From Poa pratensis (Eukaryota > Streptophyta > Magnoliopsida > Poales > Poaceae), in contig CAMZMU010000063.1 in the NCBI GenBank assembly GCA_947311845.1, positions 57,734,902 to 57,798,901 on the forward strand: a stretch of DNA of 64,000 nt, given 5' to 3'. The position numbers and the translations under genes are program-made. Shown in pieces: positions 43,760 through 53,329 of this stretch (its first letter is position 1; each line of letters starts with the position of its first letter). The notes beneath the pieces are model-generated. The model did not search any database, had not been told where the DNA came from, and was given only the letters and a program-made list of their open reading frames with translations.

Positions 43760-46700
43760 ATGGCTAGAGGACGCGGGGCGGCGCTACTGGGCGGGGGGGC
43801 GGACGGGGGAGGGTCGAGCCGGGAGATTCAACTTCGAATAGGTAACGCGCTTCTCTACCGCACAATTTTGCTTCGATTTGGGTCTCGTTTGCTCGACCTC
43901 ACGCTGCCCGCTACTGACAGAGAGGATGCTGCTCGGAGCACCTTCGAAATTACAGTCAATTTCTTACGATCCACGGCAAAATTAGTTGATGGGAGCATGG
44001 TGGACATTGATAGAGACACGATTGTGAAGTGGGAGGTTGATCTTGAAGAGCTTGATCCAACAGACCTACCGAACATGGGGGAGAAGGCGGTGAAGGCAAT
44101 GGTGGAGAAAATTGCAGAGCATGTTATTTGGGGTCCAGAGCAAGAAGTATCACTGTTGTGGTTCGATAATTGGAAAGGTGAATATGTCAGAATTGAGGAT
44201 GGTGAACAGCTTGCTGAGGAAATCGATCGGCAAGATGGCTGGAGGAGCAAAGTTTTACTTTTTTATGCTCTGCTTGTTGATCTGAATGTTGATTCAAAGG
44301 TGGGTTATGTGCCCTCAAAGTTAGCTATGCAGCAGGCAGATGATGATTGGGCTTCCGATAGGCGTATAACTCCCATTACTACTGAACTGACAGTAATAGC
44401 ACCTGCAGTTTCTGTTGATTGGAATGCACTTGACCTACCTGAACCTACTGATTTGGTCATTGCACCGATGGCTGACACTGAGATGGCCAAACTTTTTGGC
44501 ATTGAAGTGGATGAGAGGGATGAGGAGCAGGGTGAACAAGATGGGACTGACAGTGATTTATCTGAAGATGTAGATGAACAGCTGATGGAAGATGCTGCAG
44601 ACTATGTAGATGATGAACACGATGATGAGCTGGTGCATGTGTATGACAAGGAAAACCCTGTCATTCGAGTGGGGAAGATGTGGCCGAACATGAAAGAGTT
44701 CAGGATGGCTTTCAAGACTTATGCAGTGAGACATCAGTTTGATGCAAAGACTGTTTGGACTGATAGAAAGAAGTTTTATGCGAAGTGCAGAGGTTTTGAT
44801 GGTTCTGGCAAGAGGGCTTGCAAGTGGTACATATCTGCTAGACTGCAGGCTGATGGAAGTACTGTCAGGGTTAACCAAATCCCCAAAAAACATACTTGTC
44901 TTACAAGTTCAGAAACAGTATCAACCATGACATCACAGCTTTGGGTTGCAGAAAAGATCCAACCATTGCTAGCCAAAACACCTAACCTTACTGCCAAGAG
45001 ACTGCAACTGGACTTGGAAAATACGTACCCAATTAAACTGAATTATACCACAGTGTGGAAGGCCAAACAAAGGGCAATGAAACATTTATATGGTGATTGG
45101 GCAAACACATTTAGGATGCTTTACAACTTTAAAGCAGAGGTTGAGTTGAGATCTCCTGGCAGTATTGTGGAGATAGATACTGAGGTGGATGCGGCTGGCA
45201 AAGTTTATTTCTCCAAGTTTTTTATGGCTTTGAAGCCTTGCGTCGATGGCTTCAAGGCAGGGTGTCGTCCATATTTGAGCATAGACTCATCTTTTTTGAC
45301 AGGCAAGTGGAGTGGTCAGTTGGCAGCATGCAATGCTCTAGATGGGCACAATTGGATGTTCCCTGTTGCTATTGGTTTGTTTCAGTCAGAGACGGAGGCT
45401 TCATGGACATGGTTCATGATGCAGTTGAAAAGATCTATAGGTCCAGTGTCACCTTTGGCAATCCACACAGATGCATGTAAGGGGCTAGAAAATGCAGTTA
45501 ACAATGTTTTCCCCCATGCTGAGAAAAGGGAGTGCTTCGGCCATTTGTGGATGAATTTGATCAAAAAATTCAGAGGCGATGAATTTGGGCGCATGTGGCC
45601 AGCAGCAAGATCGTACACCGCACAGACACATTCCTATCACCTTGGTAAGATAAAGGCTGCATGTACTCAGAATGATTTTGCTTCATGGTTGAGCACCTAC
45701 CATTCTCTGTTATGGTATAGGTCAGGTTTCAATACTGCAATTAAGTGCGATCATATCAACAACAATTTGGCAGAAAGTTTCAACAACAAGATAAAGATGT
45801 TAAAAGATTTACCTGTGCATGACATGGTTGACCAACTCAGGATCATGCTTATGCGGTTGTGGGAATTGAGAAGAAAGATAGCTGATTGTCTTCAAGGTGA
45901 TAAGCTTCCAGCAGTGGTACAACAGGTGGTCAACAGGAGCAGAAGTCTTACACATTTGTTTGTTGAAAAATCTTCATTGTGGGGTGCTGAAGTTAGAGAT
46001 AGCAAAACTGGTAGGAGGCATGTTGTTAACACTGAATTGCATGATTGCACTTGCCTTGAGTGGCAACACACCGGCAAACCATGTGAGCATGCCATTCTTT
46101 TCTTAGCCTCCCAACCGAAGGTAAACATGCACCCCTATTTGCATGAATATTATTCGGTAGAAAAATTCAAAGCTGCATATGCAACTCCAATTCCACCACT
46201 TACAGATCAGAAACAGTGGCCTGAGATGCCATTGGAATTTACATTGTGTCCTCCTGTAACGAAAAGAAAGGCTGGCAGGCCTAAGCAGAGTAGATTTAAG
46301 TCCTGGTTTGAGAAAGGTGGGAGTAGTAAGAAAAAGAAGAAAGATGACAAGCCCAAAAGGGCTCAAAAAGGTAGCAAGAACAGATGCATTTACTGTCAGG
46401 AACTTGGGCACAGAGCAGGATCTGCCAATTGCGCCTATCCAGTAGAAAAGCCAAAGTATGTTCTTGTTTTTGATTTGGTTATCTTTTTTATTTGGTTTAT
46501 TTTAATTACTAAATCTATTTCATGCTTTATTTTCAGGAGGAAGCGTGCTGCAACTGTTCCACCTGTTCCACTTGTTCCATTTGTTGCTGAAGATAACTGG
46601 CAAGCAAAAAGGGCACGAGTCAGTGGCAAGAGGAGAAGTGTGCATTCTGTGTTTGGTTCAACTGAACCTGGGCATGTCCCTGGGCATGCCCAGGTGCACA

Positions 46701-47056
46701 CTGAAGACAATGATGGTGCAGCTGAGTTTGAGACTGAACCTTGGAATGTCGAGGTGCACACTGAAGACGATGATTTTGCAGCTCAGTTTCAGACAGATAA
46801 CATTCAGACAGATAACTGGCAGTTTCAGACAGATAACATTCAGACAGATAACTGGCAATTTCAGACAGATGAAACTGCTTTCGAGGTTGAAACTGAGATT
46901 TTTGAGGAGGTGAACGACCAACCTAGTTCAGTCAAGAAGCCCGTGAACAAGACCAAGATGCTCAGTGAACTTGTATGTGTTGAGGAGGGAGAACCAAAAA
47001 CAAGATGTGCGAAGAAGGGCACACGGCGTGGTAGGAAGGGCACACGGCGTGTTTGA
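43760..47056 (+). CDS. MULE-2 transposase (MURA type)
   Basis: A DDE transposase of the MULE family, 1,098 residues if read through or 1,071 if the small intron at 46456-46536 is removed. It starts at ATG 43760; an ATG followed by a donor-like GTGAGC at 43676 could be an upstream exon. An N-terminal region of unknown type covers about 30-180. An acidic stretch at about 250-300 is followed by a MuDR-type DNA-binding region (about 310-450). The catalytic residues are Asp509 in YLSIDSSFLTG, Asp571 in IHTDACKGL and Glu672 in NNLAESFNN. A SWIM finger starts at Cys763 (CTCLEWQHTGKPCEH). A CCHC-like knuckle, CIYCQELGHRAGSANC, starts at Cys876. The C-terminal tail has a QTDN-type repeat (46786-46865) and basic GTRRGRKG repeats at the end. 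There are no stops or frameshifts. Confidence 0.93.
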   Translation: MARGRGAALLGGGADGGGSSREIQLRIGNALLYRTILLRFGSRLLDLTLPATDREDAARSTFEITVNFLRSTAKLVDGSMVDIDRDTIVKWEVDLEELDPTDLPNMGEKAVKAMVEKIAEHVIWGPEQEVSLLWFDNWKGEYVRIEDGEQLAEEIDRQDGWRSKVLLFYALLVDLNVDSKVGYVPSKLAMQQADDDWASDRRITPITTELTVIAPAVSVDWNALDLPEPTDLVIAPMADTEMAKLFGIEVDERDEEQGEQDGTDSDLSEDVDEQLMEDAADYVDDEHDDELVHVYDKENPVIRVGKMWPNMKEFRMAFKTYAVRHQFDAKTVWTDRKKFYAKCRGFDGSGKRACKWYISARLQADGSTVRVNQIPKKHTCLTSSETVSTMTSQLWVAEKIQPLLAKTPNLTAKRLQLDLENTYPIKLNYTTVWKAKQRAMKHLYGDWANTFRMLYNFKAEVELRSPGSIVEIDTEVDAAGKVYFSKFFMALKPCVDGFKAGCRPYLSIDSSFLTGKWSGQLAACNALDGHNWMFPVAIGLFQSETEASWTWFMMQLKRSIGPVSPLAIHTDACKGLENAVNNVFPHAEKRECFGHLWMNLIKKFRGDEFGRMWPAARSYTAQTHSYHLGKIKAACTQNDFASWLSTYHSLLWYRSGFNTAIKCDHINNNLAESFNNKIKMLKDLPVHDMVDQLRIMLMRLWELRRKIADCLQGDKLPAVVQQVVNRSRSLTHLFVEKSSLWGAEVRDSKTGRRHVVNTELHDCTCLEWQHTGKPCEHAILFLASQPKVNMHPYLHEYYSVEKFKAAYATPIPPLTDQKQWPEMPLEFTLCPPVTKRKAGRPKQSRFKSWFEKGGSSKKKKKDDKPKRAQKGSKNRCIYCQELGHRAGSANCAYPVEKPKYVLVFDLVIFFIWFILITKSISCFIFRRKRAATVPPVPLVPFVAEDNWQAKRARVSGKRRSVHSVFGSTEPGHVPGHAQVHTEDNDGAAEFETEPWNVEVHTEDDDFAAQFQTDNIQTDNWQFQTDNIQTDNWQFQTDETAFEVETEIFEEVNDQPSSVKKPVNKTKMLSELVCVEEGEPKTRCAKKGTRRGRKGTRRV
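46456..46536 (+). other. Probable 81-base intron in the MULE-2 transposase gene
   Basis: The donor GTATGT and acceptor TTTTCAG enclose T-rich intron-like sequence. It is a multiple of three and has no stop, so the frame is kept whether or not it is spliced. If retained it would encode 27 mostly hydrophobic residues. Confidence 0.75.
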
Positions 47057-47495
47057 ACATTTGTGGCATGTAATAATATTTGTACTGTGGTCTTTGTATT
47101 TGAATTTCGGCTGGAATTCAAATTTGAACTGAAAACCGAAATTTGTAATTCAAATTTGGCCTCAAATTTCAAATTAGTACTGTGATATTGATGTTTCCAT
47201 GCTATGTTAAGCTCTTTTGCTATGTTAGCTGATCAATCCGAGCCCTTTTGCTATGTTAAGCTCATAGTCATCAAAAGTGTGTTTGAAACGACCTCCAAAG
47301 GTAGGGTAAATGCCCTCGTTTCTAAGCAACTTTTGTTGGCATCTTGTCTAAATCAGCCAAATTAATTTCCTAGACATCTATTCTACCTATATAGTGTAAA
47401 TCTGAAGTTTCATTATGTTTTAAATAATTCTTCTATTTTTTTATTTTTTTATTTAAATAACATGGTTTAATAGAAAATCATATATAAAACATCCA

Positions 47496-48060
47496 AAAAT
47501 CATGTTTATATTTTTTTCTAGCAACTATATCACATATAACAACATTGGGCGCTGGTCTCATGTCATTTTGATTTTTTTTGAATTAATTATGCTCATTTGA
47601 GACCATCGCTCTATTAGTGAACTCTAAACAAGCCTATACAAGATAGCTCTTTTGTGGAAACCATTTTCGATCAATTATCCAAAAATCATGTTTATATTTT
47701 TTTCTAGCAACTATATCACATATAACAACATTGGGCGCTGGTCTCATGTCATTTTGATTTTTTTTGAATTAATTATGCTCATTTGAGACCATCGCTCTAT
47801 TAGTGAACTCTAAACAAGCCTATACAAGATAGCTCTTTTGTGGAAACCATTTTCGATCAATTATCCAAAAATCATGTTTATATTTTTTTCTAGCAACTAT
47901 ATCACATATAACAACATTGGGCGCTGGTCTCATGTCATTTTGATTTTTTTTGAATTAATTATGCTCATTTGAAATTTTCGCTTCATTTGACACTTTTTCG
48001 AAAAAATTGACGCAAACTATGTTTATATTTTTTTCTAGTTGCTATACAACATTATAAAAC
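47496..48060 (+). repeat. 186 bp tandem repeat in MULE-2
   Basis: The unit containing GCAACTATATCACATATAAC starts at 47521, 47707 and 47893, an exact spacing of 186 bp. The copies are almost identical, and a fourth, diverged partial copy follows to about 48060. The stretch from 47060 to 48120 has no gene. Confidence 0.9.
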
Positions 48061-48569
48061 TATGTGCGTTGGTTTGAGCATGTTTTGATTTTTTTTGAAT
48101 TAGTTATGCCATACCCTAGCTCGCAGCTCAAAACCCCTCTAAACCCCGTCTGAAACCCCGACCCCTTCTGTGCCGTTGATCCGTGCGTGGATGGTTCAGA
48201 TCTGGCGCTAGGGTTAGATCCGTGCGCATGTGACTGCCGATCCGCGGCTGCGCTCGATCTGCGCTCTGATTGGCTGCAATTGCTCGGGTTTGGATCGGTG
48301 GCTGCGCTCGATCTGCACCGTTCCTTACGATCAAACGATTGAAAATGACGCGGTGGTTGACTCCGTGTTTTGTCTCAATGTAACTGCATGCAACAACGGA
48401 CACTGACTAGTGGGCCCCGTTCCCAAGGCCGACGCATGCAGACATGCAGCCCAGCCCTCTACGCAGCCCTGCACGCCTATCACGTCGCACCAGCGCTATT
48501 TTGCAGCGACGCAGCCCTGCACGCCTCGTTTCAGAAAGGGGTGAGGAGTCGCGTCGCACTAATGCACGC

Positions 48570-48870
48570 ATACAGATCACGTCGCATCCTAGCTATTCTT
48601 GAAGCCACCTGCCCCGAGCGTAGAATTAATGCAAAGAGAGGCAGACTTTGGCAATTTTTCACCTCTTTGCATTAATGCACGCATACAGCTAGGATCACGT
48701 CGCATCCTAGCTATTCTTGAAGCCACCGCTTTGACCTGCACGTCTCGTTTCAGAAATGCACGCAGCGACGCAGACTTTGGCGTGAGACTTTGTATTTCAC
48801 CTCTTTCACACAGCAGACGCATTAACGCATGCAGGCTACGTCGCATCCTAGCTCTTCGCAGCCACCGCTT
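48570..48870 (+). repeat. Direct repeats upstream of the 140-residue ORF
   Basis: CACGTCGCATCCTAGCTATT and the following GAAGCCACC occur at 48578-48609 and 48696-48727, with a diverged third copy at about 48836-48866. They lie 100-400 bases before a TATA box and could be promoter repeats. Confidence 0.65.
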
Positions 48871-48976
48871 TGACCGCCCAATGCATCTAAGCCTGTCCTA
48901 CGCAGAGGAGACCAACGTTTTCACACAGTTTTCACCGCTTCTTCATCTACCCCAATTAATTCACCTCGTCGCCCTC

Positions 48977-48986
48977 TTTATATAGT
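48977..48986 (+). promoter_or_regulatory. TATA box for the 140-residue ORF in MULE-2
   Basis: CTTTATATAG lies about 65-75 bases before the ATG at 49051, with a pyrimidine-rich leader in between. Confidence 0.55.
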
Positions 48987-49050
48987 GCCTTTGCCTCCTC
49001 CTCCCTCTTCTCATCCCTCTCCAGCCCCTTTGCCTCCTCCTCCCTCTACC

Positions 49051-49470
49051 ATGTCGACGTACTCGATCCCTTCCAGCCCCGAGTCCGTCACCGACGAGGA
49101 CAACCACCCGAAGGCTCGGGCCTGGTACGAGCCGGAGTGGACGTCGGAGGAGGTGGGACTCGTTCCCATCGAACCCAAGAAGAAGCGCACGGTGTGGGTC
49201 CACCACCCCGACCCCGTCCTCGTCGACAGGATCGCCAACCGCGAGGCCAACCTCACGGAGGCGGAGAAGAACCGCCTCCGTAGGAAGGAGGAGAAGGCGG
49301 AGGAGAGGTGGCTGGAGAGGGAGGCGACGAGGGAGGCAAGGAGGGAGAACAAGGCTCTCCGGCGCCGCATCAAGAACCGCCAGGAGAAGGAGAACGACGA
49401 GAGGCGGCAGGAGAATCTCCGGGCCTTGGCCATCCGCGAGATGGCGAACAGGGCGGCGGACTGGAAGTAG
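49051..49470 (+). CDS. Charged coiled-coil protein of unknown function, 140 residues, inside MULE-2
   Basis: The ATG at 49051 is the first after a TATA-containing leader. The first third is Ser/Pro-rich (STYSIPSSPESVTDEDN) with an acidic WYEPEWTSEE segment. From about residue 65 the protein is a long Arg/Glu-rich helix (EKNRLRRKEEKAEERWLERE and on to MANRAADWK), predicted by eye to be a coiled coil. There is no zinc finger or membrane segment. I do not recognise the family. Being inside MULE-2 and having its own promoter, it may be an accessory protein of the element or a captured host fragment. Overlapping ORFs on the other strand are shadows of its biased codon use. Confidence 0.5.
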   Translation: MSTYSIPSSPESVTDEDNHPKARAWYEPEWTSEEVGLVPIEPKKKRTVWVHHPDPVLVDRIANREANLTEAEKNRLRRKEEKAEERWLEREATREARRENKALRRRIKNRQEKENDERRQENLRALAIREMANRAADWK

Positions 49471-49832
49471 GCCAACCCCCGGTGGTTGGCCGGAGGGCCG
49501 GAGGACGGAAGGGCGCCAGCAGACGAAGGGGCGCCGGCGGTTAGGGTTTAGGGCCCCCTATATTTAGGGCCCTATATAAATGTAACTTTTTTTTTTGTTT
49601 AATATGTGTAATGTGCGTCGGGCCCCTCTATCTATATATGTAAATTGGGGCCAATGTTGGTTCTTGGGTATATATGCCCCTCTATCTATAATATAAAAGT
49701 GTGTTTAAACTATTTTTGTACAAACGTAACACTAACTTCTAAATTAGCTTCACAAGCTAAAACTAAACCTAAACCTAAACAAATTCAAAGTTAGTTACAA
49801 CAAGCTATGGAAATAACTAAACCTAAACCTAA

Positions 49833-50203
49833 ACCAGTGCAAACCCCCCGCTTGATTCAAAAAAAATTGAAAAATATTTGACGATTCCAAAAAATTCCAA
49901 AAAAATACTAGCTGATGTATATGCATGTCCTCTACGCACGGTACAAATTATTTGTGAAAAATAAATCGTATTACGAGCTACAGAAAAAAAAAGAAATTTC
50001 TGACAGAAAATGATTACTACTGTTACTTGTTGCTGTGTCAGAAATTTGTTATTTTTATGTACCTCGTAATACGATTTGTTTTCCTCAAATGATTTGTACC
50101 GTGTGTAGAGGACATGCATATACATCAGCTAGTATTTTTTTTGGAATTTTTTGGAATCGTCAAATATTTTTCAATTTTTTTTGAATCAAGCGGGTGCACT
50201 GGT
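49833..50203. repeat. Fold-back inverted repeat (MITE-like) inside MULE-2
   Basis: The left arm (49833 to about 50000) and right arm (about 50040 to 50203) are inverted copies: ACCAGTGCA, CCGCTTGATTC, ATATTTGACGATTCC and TGTATATGCATGTCCTCTAC appear in one and reversed in the other. The loop is about 45 bases. A transcript would fold into a long hairpin. Confidence 0.85.
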
Positions 50204-50491
50204 GCCCGAGTGCCAAAACTTCGCATTCCATGCAAATTTTGGCAACCCAGTACGTTTTTTTATTTTGCCGGAAATAAGCAAAATTCAGAAACGTCACGGC
50301 CCAACATCTACTCGTCACGGCCCAACATCTACTCTGGCAGCCCAGTATGTTTTTTTCGTAAGGAAAACACAACTGTCGACTGAAGTTAACTGAAGAACAT
50401 GAGTCAACAAATTCAGAAACTTAACAAATTGCTGCGTGCATTCGATTAAGTGACACGAACTTGGCATGGCGCACAGATCGCGTCCTCTGCC

Positions 50492-51158
50492 CTAACGACG
50501 GATCAACAAGTAAACGAAAAACAGAGCAACGATGCAACAATAAAATCCACCAGCCATCATATTTGCTTGCTTCTGCAAATCAACCATCTGCTTTAGATGT
50601 TTCTTGATCTTCTTCAGTTCCTGGTTCAGTTCGGACTCCGAGGGCAGCCCGGGCAGTTCACCATTGCGCGCATTCCTCTTCACCTCTCTGTCAGCACCGG
50701 GCGCACCCATCTCCGAGCTTTCCCCCATCTCCACGCCCACCGGCGGCAGCCCCCCCAATCTGAGCTGCAAATTTGCGGCCCCCATCGAATCAATGTAGCC
50801 CTCAAACACAAGCCTCTCTAAATAATCATCCATCCACTCGAAATAGCCACATTTCTTCAGGATCTGAAAACAGCAACATGAATCCTAAATTCAAAATTTC
50901 CCAAATTCGACGAGCAAAAACGAATTGCGGTGAAATCAAAGCAAAAGGATGCGAAAGAACTGAGATCTATACCTGCCCATCCCTTCCGGTGTGCCTCTTG
51001 CTCAAGCAGCTGACATACTCGCGCCCAAGATTGCCATTCTCGTCGGTCTTGCTGACCCAACGCTTGAGAGCCTCTGGGCGTTTGCAGTCTGGGCACCGTG
51101 TCAGCGGCACTACACCATACCGCGGCCATTGTGACCGCGCGGCGGAGGAGACAGACAT
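50492..51158 (-). CDS. GRF-type zinc-finger protein with coiled coil and C-terminal membrane segment, in MULE-2
   Basis: Two exons on the minus strand: 51158-50973 (ATG, 62 codons) and 50863-50492 (123 codons plus stop), joined by an intron with GT (50972-50971) and AG (50865-50864). The 185-residue protein starts MSVSSAARSQWPRYGVVPLT. The GRF zinc finger has Cys22 and Cys25 (CPDC), Cys51 (GREYVSC) and Cys67 in KKCGYFEWMDDY, which spans the exon junction. A helical ELNQELKKIKKHLKQMVDLQ segment at about 140-165 is followed by a hydrophobic anchor (FYCCIVALFFVYLLI) at the very end. I recall many similar small proteins in Triticeae genomes, with unknown role. It lies about 340 bases inside the right end of MULE-2 and points inward, converging with the transposase gene, so the TIR may be its promoter. 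Confidence 0.8.
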
Positions 51159-51495
51159 CTGCGCTAAGTCGCCGGAGAAGAGGGAGAGAAGGATGCGGGA
51201 AAGGGGAGGGGAAGCAATGGCGGTGTCGGGAGGTCGGGGACGGGCGAGGTTCTCTTCTAACTGACCTGAGGTGGGACCCACGCAGTGCGTACGTGGACAA
51301 GTGGTGGGCCCAATGTTCCTAACGGTCGCTTGTTCACAAACGGTCACCCAAACCTAACACCTAACGAGCGTTTAAGTGCCATGTTGCCTCTGGGCTATTT
51401 CTCCTCGTATAGGCGTCGCATGGAGGCTATTGTCTGGAAAGACGTCGTACTCCTTCCATTGAGTTGGAAACATGTCGCACTGGAGCTATCAACCC

Positions 51496-52729
51496 CGTTG
51501 GATGAGCTCGCTTCACCGTGAGTGGCTGGTGCTGCTACCTGCAGCGGCAATGGCTGCTCGAAACTGAGGAATCCAGAGCTTATCTGAGCATGCGAGAACC
51601 ACGCGGCATCCTGGTACTCCATGAGCGGTGCAGCCTCGCAGCATTGGAAGATTTCCGAAGAGCTGCCCACGAACGGAACATGATCCCTGCAAGAAGCCTG
51701 ACAGGATTGCAAGATTTCCGTCAAAAATCATAAATTCAGAGTTTCAGAAAAAGAAACGACTGCATGTTGTAGCTCAGTGTATGCACTACACTGTAGAATG
51801 TAGATGATGATATTTACTATCTGGAGAATGCGATCGGGCACTAAAGAGAAGAGTGGATTGCGGCTGCTCACCATGGTTGGCTCGACAGAGGACACGGGCG
51901 CTTTGGTGTTGCTGCTCCTGATCTTGCTGGGGCGAGCGCGGAGAGGCGCACGCAGGAGCCTGGCGAGCCGCTTCTGGCGTGTGCTCCAGAAGTTCTTGAC
52001 GTCGTTGTCCGTCCTGCCCGGGAGGTAAGTGGAGATCCTTGCCCACTTGTTCCCGAACTGCGCCTGGAGCTCGATCACCACGCGTTCTTCCTCGGCAGAG
52101 AACTTGCAGCCACTTCAGCAAAAGCGTTAGGTTACATGCCATTGTGAACTTTGAGCCAAGATAGCACAAATTGCAGAGGTTAAGAATCTCACAGTCGTTG
52201 TGTCATCTAGCAACAAATTTTACAGCTTGTAAAGAAGAAACGAATTTCTACAATTACTTATATTTCTAAGGACATACGCAATTTACTGTATAATCCCCTT
52301 CAAACAAGTAGTGCCGGTCATTGTTAATCGACGGTGATAACTAGGGTAAATTCGATTGTACTACCGCAAAAGAGCAAATGCAGAATCAACGTCCGAACGG
52401 GTACACAAAATGAACCGAAAGTGAGCGGTGTCTGAACTAATGATCCATGGGAAGAATTAAGCAGCAGACGGGGAGAAGAAGAGGGATTGCGGTTACATAC
52501 GTCTTGAGGTTTGGCCTGAGCTTGTTGACCCAGCGGAGGCGGCAGGACTTGCCGGTGCGCTGCAGGGCGCCTTTGGATCGAATGGAGCTCCAGTCCCGCG
52601 GGCCATGGACGCGCACGTGCTCCAGCCGCACCGCGTCCTCCTCGCCAGCCACGGCCCTTTCCGCACCGCCTCGCCGACATCCCTCCGGCTGCCCCTCCGG
52701 CGAGCAGCCCCGCCAGGTGCTCGCGCCAT
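51496..52729 (-). pseudogene. DUO1-like R2R3-MYB, exons 1-2 and first part of exon 3
   Basis: Minus-strand exons are 52729-52501, 52112-51872 and 51697-51496, with GT/AG splice sites (donor GTATGT after AAGAC, donor GTGAGC after ACCATG). Exon 1 has the R2 repeat: RKGPW, then RDWSSIRSKGALQRTGKSCR and LRWVNKLRPNLKT. Exon 2 has R3: CKFSAEEERVVIELQAQFGN, KWARISTYLPGRTDNDVKNF, ending RQKRLARLL. These motifs are closest, from memory, to DUO POLLEN1 (MYB125), the male germline regulator. A missing base near 52643 shifts the frame inside R2 (LARR instead of LAEED). Exon 3 reads to SSN at the MULE-2 insertion. A dead gene: two single-base deletions and an 8.16 kb insertion. Confidence 0.85.
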
Positions 52730-53320
52730 TGCCTGATCAGCCGATCGAGAGAGAGAGACAGACGCAGTGTGCTTGCAAGCGGCAGTAGTGTTCCGGAAGA
52801 GACGCGCGGCTCTTTCTTTAACCGTGGGTTTTGGGACAGCGAGGGCGGAGTGGTGCACGTGGCGCTAGGGGAAGCGTCGGATGGGGATCGCACGGACGGG
52901 CTCGTTTCGCGAGGGGCACGCACGAACTCGCAGGTAACCGTCTCGCGCACCACGAACGCCGATTTCCACGGTACATGGCCTGCATGTACCGTGTCTAGTC
53001 GCCGTCTTGATTGCCACTTCATGCAGCGGGATTTTTTTTCGCGCAAAGCAAGAAAAGGAAGCTGCCTCATTGCGCGTCAGATCGCGAATTTGCGATCGTT
53101 GAAATTTGTACTGAAATCACTGAATTTCGACGAAAATTTTCTTTTGCAAAAAATATTAAGTGAGAATAAGCACAATACCACTAGGGAAAACCACAAATTT
53201 CAAAATATCACCCGTAAGGCTTTTTATACCATAATACCATTTTTTCCCCCAATCCTCGGGTCACTTCTTCTTAAAACCGACAATGAATGCTTATAGTCGA
53301 GTCACTTCTTCGGGTCAAGG
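52730..53320. other. No gene recognised; 5' flank of the MYB pseudogene
   Basis: Probably the old promoter and leader of the MYB gene (minus strand) followed by intergenic DNA. No clear TATA box was chosen. Confidence 0.4.
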
Positions 53321-53329
53321 CCAAGATCT

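Larger units (their letters stand above)
43336..51495 (+). mobile_element. Mutator-like element MULE-2, 8.16 kb, multi-gene
   Basis: Perfect 9 bp TSD CGTTGGATG lies at 43327-43335 and 51496-51504. Terminal inverted repeats of about 111 bp (43336-43446 and 51385-51495) start GGG, share ATAGCTCC, and contain an almost identical core (GGAGTACGACGTCTTTCCAG). The TIRs have diverged more than those of MULE-1. The element carries a transposase gene on the plus strand, a 140-residue ORF, and a GRF zinc-finger gene on the minus strand near the right end. Non-coding repeats and a fold-back lie between. It sits in the last exon of a MYB gene. Confidence 0.93.

Noticed and set aside
49765..49836. Telomere-like repeats (CTAAACCTAAACC)
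   Set aside because: Only two or three six-base units, not the seven-base CCCTAAA plant telomere repeat, in an A-rich context.
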